Below, piece by piece: positions 37,401-47,405 of a stretch of DNA of 64,000 nt. The first letter of the stretch is position 1; the number at the start of each line of letters is the position of its first letter. The position numbers and the translations under genes are program-made. The notes under the pieces are model-generated. The model was not told the origin of the DNA, searched no databases, and saw nothing but the letters and a program-made list of their open reading frames with translations. Source of the DNA: Diospyros lotus. Its lineage: Eukaryota; Streptophyta; Magnoliopsida; Ericales; Ebenaceae. The stretch spans positions 33,823,310 to 33,887,309 of the forward strand of contig NC_068352.1 of assembly GCF_014633365.1 (NCBI RefSeq), written 5' to 3'.

Positions 37401-40400
37401 CCTCCCTCTGGAGATCATATCTGTCTTTGTTTCTATTGGGAGATTTATTTCTAGGCATTAATCTATCTTTACTGCTGCATTAATAGTACATTTGAGTAAT
37501 TCATTTAGAAGAGAATTTTATTTTCAGTAAAATATAGATCCAAAACTAAAGTGAGTATTACATTGAAAAGAAAAATTACCTTCTGGATGAATTTACGTAT
37601 TGTGGTTTTTTGTCAAATGAAAGACACTCTGGATCTGTAGGCTGTTCCCAGATAAGAAAGAAGAACAAATATGAATTGATGTTTAATATTGGATTCAATA
37701 TCAAGGTTTAGATTGAAAATAACTTACCAATATAATATTACAAGCATAAAAGTGGCTAGACCAAATTGCATACTTTGTAAACAATAATAACTTTATTATA
37801 AAATTGCACTAGGCAATAATGCAATTTTTTGTTATCAAGTAATAGGAAACAGGGCACAGATACAACAACATATCAAGCCTTTCAAGTCAGAGGCAAACAT
37901 TTTTCCGTCTTTAAAAGCCTGATTACTACGTTACCCAGTCTGAACTTTAATCAACCAATGTATTATTGGGAAAAATTAAATTTAAAAGAAACATGTTAGA
38001 GTAAGTTAAATGTAATTTGTTCTACATACTTCATTCAGCATCAATAGAATACAGAAAACCTTAACATAGTTTGTTATAAATTGGGAGCACTGACAGCCTT
38101 TAATCCTCTCAAGAAACCGATCACACGCCCCTTAAAATCACTCACAACTTACTGGCCAACCACCACAACATTAACAGTCAATAAAAGAACAGAAATCAAA
38201 GTATAAACAGAACAAGAAATGAAACATTCAAACCACATGAGGAGACAGAATTTTATCCTGGTTCATGCCATGTGAATGGCACTACATCCAGCCTTGAAAC
38301 CACCACCGAGCAACCTTCTTTATTGATGGATAACAACAGGTCTTTCCCTCTTTCTCTCTCCCACGATACAAGCCTTCCCAAGAATGAACAAGACTATTCT
38401 AACTCACAACTTTCTCACTCTCTAGGCTCTCGTAAAAACAGAAATAGTATATGCGTTTTTCTCTCCCTCAGCCCCCCTCCCCTATTCATAGAACATAGGG
38501 TAATATTTCCTAAGGCTGATTATGACATTCCTGGATTTTCCCTCCACTAATAACTAATATTACAAGAGAGCCATCCGCCTATCAACTAACCCATAACCGC
38601 ATACAAAACACTGCATATTAACCTATCACTACCTTGAGACAATCTTCAACATAGTTCCTTTGACTAATTTGGGCTTGGTTACATAACAACAACAACAACA
38701 ACATATCCAGCCTTTATCCCACTATGTGGGGTCGGCTACATGAATTCTAGACTTCCATGTATTTTTGTCTTTTGTCATATCCTCATTTAGATCCATATAT
38801 TTCATATCAAATTTTAATGTCTCTCCCAAAGTCTTCTTGGATCTACCTCTACCTCTTTTTGTGACTAATTGTTCCATTTCATCAACTCTCCTCACAGGAG
38901 CGTCTCTTAGTCTCCTTCTCACATGACCAAACCATCTTAGTCTAGTCTCTCTCATCTTCTCCTCAATTGGCACTACTCCTACCTTATTAGGAATAACTTC
39001 ATTTCTAATTTTATCCTTTCTTGTATGTCCGCACATCCATCTTAACATCCTCATCTCCGCTACACTCGTCTTTTGCTCATGCTGGTATTTGATTGCCCAA
39101 CATTCTGAGCCATACAGCAAGACTGGTCTTATAGCTGTCCTATAAAATTTTCCTTCCAATTTTAATGGGATTTTACCATCACATAACGCCCCCGATGCAT
39201 TTTAATGGGATTTTAGCCAACCTGACTTAATTCTATGTGCGACATCCTCGTGGATTTCTCCATCTTTTTAAATCACTGATCTCAAATATCGAAAATGGTC
39301 TTTTCTTTGTAAGATTTGGTCTTCTAATTTTATTATAACATCATCCATTCTTGCATTTTTACTAAATTTGCATTCCATATATTTTGTTTTCTTTCTACTT
39401 AATTTAAATCCCTTAGATTCTAAATTGTTTCTCCACAACTCAAGCTTAGTGTTCACTCCTTCTTTTGTTTCATCCACCAACACTATGTCGTCTGCAAATA
39501 GCATACACCATAGCACATCTGTCTGAATATCTTTAGTGAGTTCATTCATTACTAGGGCAAATAAGTATGGACTTAGTGCAGAACCTTGATGCAGTCCTAT
39601 TGTAGTTGTAAATGGTTCAGTATCCCCTCCGCATGTTCTGACCCTTGTCTCTACACCATGATACATGTCCTTAAGGGCTTGTATATAGACTATTTTGACT
39701 CCTTTTTTCTCTAAAACCCTCCATAATACTTCTCTAGGGACCCTATCATAGGCCTTTTCTAGATCTATAAACACCATATGTAGGTCCTTCTGATGATCTC
39801 GATACATTTCCATTAAACGCCTCAGTAAATATATAGCTTCCATTGTTGACCTACCAGGCATGAAACCAAACTGATTTTCTGACACCTTTGTTTCCTTTCT
39901 GAGCCTCTGCTCTATTACTCTCTCCCAGAGTTTCATGGTATGACTCATTAACTTAATTCCTCTATAATTTTCACAATTTTGAACATCTCCTTTGTTCTTA
40001 TATATAGGAACCAAAGTACTCTTCCTCCACTCATCTGGCATCTTTTTTGATTTAAGGATGGCGTTAAATAGTTGCGTTAGCCAGGAGATGCCCTCTTCTC
40101 CCATGCATTTCCATGCTTCTATTGGTATATTATCTGGTCCCACTGCCTTATGATTTTTCATCTTTTTATATAAAATGATCATTAAATCATTTTATATAAC
40201 CAGACTCAGTATTTTAGGGCAATTGATTTTGTTAAATTCTAGGCCAGCTTATTTATTCTCACAAGATCATACATTTCCACCATGACCTTTTATCCCCATA
40301 GCACCGTCAACTTGAAGCATGCCCCTTCTTATCCACAGTTTGACAACTCATTATCTAGCTAACTCCTCTAGTTTTCTCCTTGAATTTGAGTAATGACACC

Positions 40401-41172
40401 TCTAAATTATTCCCGATTATACTTCATTTGAAATTACATATGCATTTTTGCTATCCAAATTGAACTCTTTTTTCCAACTTAATTAGCTAATATGATGAAA
40501 TGAATTTCACAACCACGATATAAAATGACTTTTTTCTACTTTTTTCTATTTCTGTAATTATTATGCAGCCTAATTGGGAGGTCAAAGAATCAAAAACACA
40601 GAAATGAATGAAGGACTGTTCAATCCATTTTAAAGAATTTCTAGAACATCAATAAACTATTACATCTAAGCCCCCAACATACTAAAGACATAAAGTAAAT
40701 AACAGTACAAATATAATTCTCAATTGTTGTAGAAATGATTGCACTGAAATCAATTAGATGCTAAATAATCAAAGCAAAGAACTATAATTAATTTGCTTCA
40801 TACACATGGATACTTCGCCATCCTATTTTGCATTGAAACATACATTCATAAAACAGAAAACCTCAAAACATAATCATAGCAACATACATTAGGTATCTCC
40901 AATACACAAAGCTGCCAGCTTTACAATAGCCGGGATGGGGTTATTTTTGTATGCAGTCTTGCCTTTGCTTTGCAGAGAGACTGTTTTCACAACTTGAACC
41001 CATCACCTTCCAATCACAAAGGAATAACCTTCCTGGTGCTACTAAAGCTCACCCTCGCGATCATAGCAGCATACAAATATCAAAAATAACAACCTGAAAT
41101 TTTACAAGCAAACTGCTAATTCTGCTGTGAGCATTTCTGGTTTTGGATTTCTCAGATTATATGACTATACAT

Positions 41173-41221
<49 letters not shown>

Positions 41222-44200
41222 ATTACTTGATCGTTAAGTAATAGTTTGATGAAGGAAATGGAGATGTCAAGTTTAGAGGTGATTGATTTTCAAGAAGAGG
41301 TGTTCAAATAAAGAATCAAGAAGAGCATATGAAGTTGACAATTTAACTGAATGTAACCCAACATGTGCTAACAACCAAATAATTCAGGATGTAACCATAC
41401 AATAATAGCACCAAATAATGCAGGTGCGAATTATGTATTTATAATCACTTGCTATGATGAAAATAGTTTGAATAATACAAATACTACATGATTTCAGAAT
41501 TTCCATGTACTAATCTAAATCACCTTTGCATTGCATAAAAATCAGTTCATATTAACAGTTGTTGATAGTAGACCCCAGAACTAGAATAAGACTGAAGATA
41601 CAGAAACAGGGACAATTAAATACAAATTCAAGAAATCCTTAATCCAATTTGTTCAAAGAAACTCTCCTGAATGATTTAGGTGCAAATAGAACATAAATAT
41701 CTCAAATGACCATGTTTAAAACATCAATCACCAATTATCAGGCATTCCAAGTGAGATCAAGGCTTGTGATTGTTGTTGTTGCAATTCTTTATCATTGCAC
41801 ACTGTAGAAAGGAAGAAATGGTATATGCAGTGCCAAAAAATCAACTGATCCCCATTCAAATTCTTCCAATCTTCAAATGTAAATTATATACGGTAGCACC
41901 TGGTACTCATATTCTATAAGAACCATACTTTACCTTTTGAGTATCCATGCATAAAACATCATCAGACTTCTTCAAAGTGGATGCTGAAAGGTCCAGAAGC
42001 TTCTCCATGCTCTGCAAAAATCACCAGAAAATAAAAAGTTGGAATAAGACATAGAATATTGATAAATGATGACTTTGCCAATTGCTGATGACAAAAATTA
42101 AAGAGCACAATCTTCAACGCATGATACAATGATTCAGAAATGAAAGCCAAAAAAACAATATAGTTTTCTAAAAGCACTGGACCATGAATGAAATTGGCAG
42201 GGCCATAATAATGCAAATCACTTCTAACTGATATCTAGCAGCAAAAGACAGAGATGAACATTAAAAATTACAAAAAGTAACCACATGAAATCAAATTGTA
42301 GAAGATTTAAAAAGTTTGTTACATGAAACAAACACTCAATTTCATTTCAAGACTAATGTTTGCATGCAAGAAAATCATACACCTTAATGTTTGTTACATG
42401 AAGATTTTAAAAGCTCCAAGAAAATCATACACCTTAATGTTTGTTACATGAAGATTTTAAAAGCTCCAAGAAAATCATACACCTTAATGTTTGTATGAAA
42501 AACTCAATCAACACTTGATTTCTGCATACACAATTCAAATAACACCTGATAATTTCCCAAGGTAGATAACATATAAGTGAATGCAAAACCTCCTTATAAC
42601 ATATAAACATGGGGGAACATGGGGGAGGGGGTACACCCAAAATTTAACAAAGACAATTTACCTTTTTTATGTCATATCCACAGCAGCCTGCAAGTTCAAC
42701 ACAATGGTAGGTCATGCATAATATCAGATAAAACAAAAAAGTCAACGGGGTTAATGATGAGGTTGAGAATAAAAATGATAACAAAAAAGATAAAGTTATC
42801 CCTCTGTTTAACAGCTTAAGTTTTTAGATTAGATTAACAATTCAACATGGTACTAGTGCAAGCAAAGGTTCGAGTTCAAACCTCATCACTAACCCAATAT
42901 TAAATAGTTGGATGTGTTTGGATCAATTATGCAGTTAAGCCTGGCCACCACATGAGGGGGGGGCGTAGAGAGTAAAAATGATAATATAAAAGATAAAGTT
43001 AGCCCTCTATCTAACAACTTAAGCTTTTAGATCAAATGGTGGTTAACAATTCAACAAATGACATTTCTATTACCCAAGCTATACACAGAATTTATAGGCG
43101 AAGCCCAAAAATTTCAACATGACATGATTAAGCAAGTTACATCTAACACAGATGTTGGGCATAGAAAAGCCTACTACCAGTTTGATAAGTATGAAGCATA
43201 AAAAATAACAACATTTTTAGAAACCAAACAATCTACTAAAATCAAACATGCATGTCTTATCCAAGTCAACACAAATATTCAATTTAGAAGCTTTCATAGT
43301 TTTAGATAGTGTATATGGATCATAAAGTTTCACTTTATGCATTTCTAGAGGCTGGATTTCTCAAATTCAATGAAACATAGGGAAAACTGCTAAGATACTA
43401 ATGTGTACACTAGTTACCACTAACAAAACTCCAGGTTATTGCTTGATAGTCAAAAGTAGCTTTTACCTATACATAGAATACAAGCTCACACAAAGCTTCA
43501 AAATAAAGTTGTGAGTTAGCAGGATTAGCAGTTTAGAAGGTTTTAGAAGGTACATAAACTGTGAGTATTTACCAAGAACGTCTTGAATAACCTTCCTGTC
43601 AAATTGACAGCCATCTCCAAGCATCTTAAATAGAAATTCCTCAATGTCCTCACACATTCTTTCAACCGAAGCTCTTGCATTTGATGAAACTTGTTCACCC
43701 CAAATCTCAGAGACAGGAAAATCTTCTGAATTCAATTTCAATGGTTTGGACACTTTAGAAACTTCATTTGCAGAGGGCCTGGCTCTAGCATATTCTCTTC
43801 CAATTACACTTGACACAGTACCCATGGAGGCTGAATAATTTTTACTCCTAGATGTGATGAAATTTCTTTCAGCAAATCTTGACTTGTCGGATAAATTGTC
43901 GCCAGACCATTCCGAAGGCTTGCTTAGATGCTCTGGTTCATCCTTTGAGGCATGCGTTGAGGCACTGGATGTGCTTCCCTGGATTTTGCATAGTATTTCA
44001 CCAGCAGTATCTAAGTGGCGGCCTGCTTGACAATAAGCATGGGCTATATCCTTGAGAGACACCACTGAACCAAATGCATCAAGCAACTGCTCCAAGTCCC
44101 TTTGCTCATCATCACCATGTGAAATGCTTGAGGTAAGTGCTTCCATTTTCACTCTTCACAACATTAGAGGGAAATAAATGCGGGAGATCAATATATGATT

Positions 44201-45374
44201 TGGAATTAATCAAGGGAGAAAGTGACTCAGTTACACTTCTAAATTGTCCAAAATAGAAGGAATATACAAATTGCAAGGACAATCTATCGTGAAAAACAAC
44301 ACAAAATAGAGGGGGGGGGGAAGGAAAAAAAGAACACAAGAATATATGTGGTTTGATCATGGTGTGTGATCTATGTTTATGAGGAGAGGCAAACAGAAAT
44401 CCCAAATACACCAAAAATAATTACCCACATTCTGTCACAATCTAAAGAGACATTATATAATTTCCCGTTTATGGCTTCTCCATACTGCGAGGGCAAAGCC
44501 CCCCGCACCTAAGGGAGCCAAGCTTGGGCCAAGCCCTCCGCCATCACCATAACTCCCCAGAAAAAAATCACATTTGTGTTTTCTCCCAAATTATCTGGGT
44601 TGAGTCGGATTCTGGTAACAGGCTCAAATCTAAAAATCAAGACATACTTCAACACGGTTAGATATTAAGGTTAGGAGTAAATTGTAAAAATAAGCCGCAA
44701 CATGTACTTATAGCAGAAGAATTTTAACGATGGATTAAGGGTACAAGAACATAAGTTCGTCGTTGGCATGCCGTGATTGTCAATAAGAGTTTACAGGAAT
44801 AACATTATTCAATTAATGGAAGGGCATACAGAGTTAGAAAAACTGTGAGAATTGAGTTCTATCAACAAAAATACAAGATTTATGGGTTTTCCCAAGAGTC
44901 TTACTGCTCGTTACTCAAAATATTAGCAACATTAATTTTCTGGAAATTGCACAAACATTAAACCCACAGCGAGTAGCCTCCTTTTTTGTTGTTTGTTTCC
45001 TGGTCTAAACACCCAACATATACACGCAATCTTTGCCAAGCTTCAGTAAGTTAGTATCCATCAATCCAATGCAGACAACAACAATGTAATTGCAAAGGAG
45101 CTGAATCACAACGGAGCGAAGACAAAATCAAATGCCACACGAGCCTGAGATGGAAGATAGAAGCGTGTTCGAAGATAGCAAAGAAAAGCGTGTCCGTACA
45201 CCTCTCCCACACTTCTTAGTATGCGCGTACTTGTATGAGAGTGATGTTTCGAAGAGCTAACATTCAAAGGAGAATAAAATCGAACAGATAGGCAACGCTA
45301 TTACCATTTCCGAAACAGTAAGCGATCAAACAAGCAATGAAGAAATCAGCAGAGAGTGTGTTGAAGTAATCCAT
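28489..45374 (-). CDS. CUE-like/DUF1771/Smr-domain protein (At5g58720 type)
   Basis: Twelve exons join in frame: 45305-45374, 43573-44151, 42662-42687, 41934-42011, 37580-37641, 37227-37450, 36186-36271, 35977-36033, 30030-30097, 29867-29961, 29699-29769 and 28489-28605, giving 510 codons plus TGA. A CUE-like region lies at about residues 30-70 ([19 protein letters not shown]), DUF1771 at about 355-417 ([10 protein letters not shown] to ACEADEKS), and the Smr domain from about 421 to the end, with LDLH at 423-426 and VGTG at 457-460. Smr domains bind or cut nucleic acid in other proteins; the plant role is not established. Exon 1 is inferred from a strong CACCATGG start and an in-frame join; if it is not used, Met26 is the next candidate start. 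Exon 10 uses the donor A|GTAGGT, which restores the expected IQYLKV block. The gene spans 17 kb because introns 4 and 8 hold retroelements. Confidence 0.92.
30551..31246 (-). mobile_element. TRIM-type LTR element with three LTRs and two internal regions
   Basis: Three LTR copies of about 137-140 bp lie at 30551-30687, 30831-30967 and 31107-31246, separated by two internal regions of about 143 and 139 bp. Each LTR starts TGTTACAAC and ends ATAACA on the plus strand. Next to LTR2 and LTR3, CTGATACCA (30821-30829 and 31097-31105) is a TGGTATCAG primer-binding site on the minus strand, so the element points the same way as the Smr gene. The array is flanked by a perfect GATAT duplication at 30546-30550 and 31247-31251. 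Small open stretches inside are not genes. It lies in Smr intron 8. Confidence 0.9.
31252..34242. other. Smr intron 8, middle part
   Basis: About 3 kb without an identifiable gene. It holds a (TA)n run at 31823-31847, poly-A and poly-T runs, and AT-rich DNA. Short open stretches here (for example 32790-33041) show no domain and no splice context. Confidence 0.6.
34662..35462 (+). CDS. Copia-type Gag polyprotein (intact, 266 codons)
   Basis: An uninterrupted frame begins MKAHLRGL. The body has the UBN2-type copia gag landmarks ([16 protein letters not shown], then [12 protein letters not shown] and LMTVVNKI). Two CCHC zinc knuckles lie at the C-terminus, [14 protein letters not shown] and [14 protein letters not shown]. 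Gag packages element RNA into particles. There is no pol downstream, so the element would depend on enzymes from an autonomous relative. An in-frame TAG just upstream (34650-34652) separates this ATG from earlier gag-like sequence (FDGENYQV) near 34629, so the true N-terminus is probably lost and the protein slightly truncated. Confidence 0.85.
   Translation: MKAHLRGLSLWQWVKSEREIPPLGNNPTLNQIGAHEEAEAKALRALSQLHVAVSESIFSRIMACETAKVAWDVLKELYQGNARTKRIQVLNLKRIFEILRMNEKDTIQEFSEKLMTVVNKIRLMGEELPDSRIVEKVLISLPKRFEAKISSLKDSRDISQITLAELIGALQAQEQRRIMRSEESEKTMEGAYLAKSSSSKKKGKIPECDHCKKPGHEKKDCWHKGKPQCFQCKRFGHLKKDCRFNMKEQANTVKAAEGAIEEETLF
35464..35632 (+). repeat. Degenerate GAGAAGTGC repeats between gag and the 3' LTR
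   Basis: Five or six imperfect units built on GAGAAGTGCNCCAAGAA lie directly after the gag stop. The same run occurs at 53-220 in the duplicated copy. Confidence 0.75.
38085..38684. repeat. LTR-like segment in Smr intron 4
   Basis: About 600 bp of sequence that reads like a retroelement LTR, with TATCCTGGTTCA at 38254-38265 followed by CTACATCCAGCC, and CT-rich runs. The same landmarks occur in the insertion at 51853-52891. It abuts the LINE tail on its right. Borders and type are uncertain. Confidence 0.4.
38685..40199 (-). mobile_element. 5'-truncated RTE-type LINE in Smr intron 4
   Basis: A 304-codon RT frame on the minus strand (40182-39268) carries [26 protein letters not shown] and the catalytic FADD. 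The C-terminal part follows in another frame (39159-38722), ending with the (TTG)n tail at 38685. The 5' end stops just before RT, so endonuclease is missing. A 14-bp-arm palindrome sits at the 5' junction (40166-40199). It is in the same orientation as the Smr gene. Plants carry LINEs of the L1 and RTE clades; the TTG tail and RT blocks suggest RTE. Confidence 0.88.
41169..41221. repeat. Compound (CA)n(TA)n(GA)n microsatellite, longer allele
   Basis: Counterpart of 5759-5802, in Smr intron 4. Confidence 0.9.
42368..42494. repeat. 50-bp tandem repeat, about 2.5 units
   Basis: Units begin with AAGAAAATCATACACC at 42368, 42418 and 42468. The first two are full length and nearly identical and the third is partial. 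It lies in Smr intron 2 or 3 space, close to exon 3. Confidence 0.9.
42758..43056 (+). mobile_element. 300-bp TRIM retroelement in Smr intron 2
   Basis: LTRs of about 90 bp (42758-42847) and 104 bp (42953-43056) both start TGAGG and end AATTCAACA. A primer-binding site, TGGTACTAGTGC, follows the first LTR directly at 42848. The second LTR starts with a long G run. A perfect AATGA duplication flanks the element (42753-42757 and 43057-43061). The internal region is about 105 bp and codes for nothing. It is antisense to the Smr gene. One of the smallest LTR elements in the window. Confidence 0.82.
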
Positions 45375-45560
45375 GGTGATAATTGACGCAATGCAGATGA
45401 AAAAGATCGTTAAACTATCGGTTTAAAGAGAGATTCAATGGGGGAAGAGAGACCTCACAGCCTCAGTCTCGCTTTCTCTGTGTGTGTGCGTGGCTCCCCC
45501 ACGCTTCGCCTGCTTCCAGGAGAAGGAAACGAGCCGAACGAAGGTCCTATTATAGTCCGA
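45375..45560 (-). promoter_or_regulatory. 5' UTR and core promoter region of the Smr gene
   Basis: Read on the minus strand, a GC-richer leader with GAGAGA-type runs leads to CACCATGG at 45374. The start is a strong match to the plant initiation context. No certain TATA element was identified. Confidence 0.45.
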
Positions 45561-47405
45561 TTCCAAATGATGAATATTTCACGAGGGGCAGGGATTATGA
45601 CGTCGAAAAAGAGGATAAAATTGTAATTTTATCTCACAGCCACCGGCCACCACTCGTCACGCTTTTTAACGTAATAATCACTACCTATTTTGGAATGTTC
45701 TGTCCCATGATTAGACCTAATTCTTTACTTTTTAGGGTTAAATCCGTAATATTTAAAACCAACAAACACTTGTCTCAACATTTTTAAAAATTAAAAATAG
45801 TTTTAATATTCAAAATATTTATAAATTTTTAAATGAACAAATATTATTAATTACTTAAAAATATATTTAAGTACTTATAATTTTGTAAATGTTAAAACAC
45901 AATGTATAATAAATAATAAAGATCTTATATTTCTTTTAGAGAAGGCCAAATTTATTTAGTCGTGGGATTAATGGAATCAAAGTGTTTTGTGAGCTTCTAA
46001 CAAATAGAAAGAAAAGAGTCCATAATAAGTAACATATTTGTTTGTGTTTTATAGTTTGATTTATTTTTTATGACATGAGCGTAACAATAGTTATTTTTAT
46101 TATTAGAAATGTATAAAATCTTAGTTAACACACTTGATTCATATTGTAACTTAAAATTGTCTTTTCACTATCTAGTTTCCTCAATCATTATGCTTTTTCT
46201 CTGAATTATACGTGATATTCTTTTATGAATTTTAGGATTATTGAGCTCTAAGACGTAAAGTTTTGGTGTCTAAATATAGTATGTGTTACGTTTTTTTCAA
46301 TTGTTTGTGTTATGTTTGGAATATAATTTAACTTTGCTTGTGTACGATTTTTTTTTCTGTTTAATATATATTCAGTTAAAAGGGAAAAAAAAGTATAAAT
46401 AACATTACCCAAAAAAAATGTGTGAATTAAAGCAAACGACAAAATACTATTAAATAAAAGTATTAGTAAAATATAATGGGGAATCAAAGACTTTCCTCTG
46501 GGCGCTTTCGATAGTGACATTTAACGCGAAGAAATTGGCCGATTTGAAAAGCCGCGCAATTGGGAATTGAGAATTGGGAACCGGACCGTTCAATGAGACT
46601 CTCAAAGAACGTCAATGCTGATGAACTAACAATGAAATAGACGATGATTGACTTTTGTTCCGAGGAGTTCCCTTTCTGCTCGGCTTTTCATGTACAATAT
46701 CTATGGGATTTGGATGTCTTCGTAATGATAATGATTCAATGTTGCTTGTGGGGAAGACAAGAATTCTACCAGCTTGACCCATTGCTCTTCCACATCTACA
46801 TGTTCCCAGCAATAAGGCATAGTGGAATAAAACTAGTTCTGGGTGGTGGTCATATTGTTTGATTCGGGGTCTTGACAATTATTTAGTAATGTGATTATTT
46901 GTTAAGTCTACCAATTTAAGGGTAGGAATTAAGAGTGTAAAAATAAGAGATAAAAAGCAAAGAAAGGTTGCACTATAGCACGAATGAATGCATGTAATTC
47001 GAAGGAGATGCAGGTACCAGTACCCTCATATAAGATGAACCAGATTGAAACAAAATATTGGAACCAAATTAGGTGAAACGGTAACCTTAAAACATGTTAA
47101 AAGCAACATGCATGACCCACAGCCAAGAAGCCCAGACAAATAAGGTTTAAAAAAAAACAATTGAAAATCTTTAAGGAGATCCCAGGGGAAATCAACACGT
47201 AAGCATAAATATCCATACAAAATTGGGCCAGCCAAAGCACATTGCAACTCAATCCTAGAACAAGGATGCTACGCTAGTATACAGAGCCCAGCTAACAGCA
47301 AATACACTGGCTTGGTGAAAGACTAGCAAATTGAGGGGCTGCAAACTAGCTTTTGAGGTTACACTAGCCACCTGTACCCTCTGTGCCAGAAAGTGCTCAG
47401 ACATC
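45561..47405. other. Intergenic region between NUG2 and the Smr gene
   Basis: About 1.8 kb, AT-rich, holding the NUG2 3' UTR at its right end and the Smr promoter at its left. The open stretch at 46612-46878 on the minus strand includes a CRCGRAMGQAG segment that might be a decayed exon, but I do not recognise it. Confidence 0.6.

Noticed and set aside
42848..42890. tRNA-like box B sequence (GGTTCGAGTTCAAACC) suggesting a SINE or tRNA
   Set aside because: It lies inside the 300-bp TRIM just after its primer-binding site, and no box A or cloverleaf was found.
46612..46878. 88-codon minus-strand frame with CRCGRAMGQAG
   Set aside because: No recognisable family, no splice context and no neighbouring exons.
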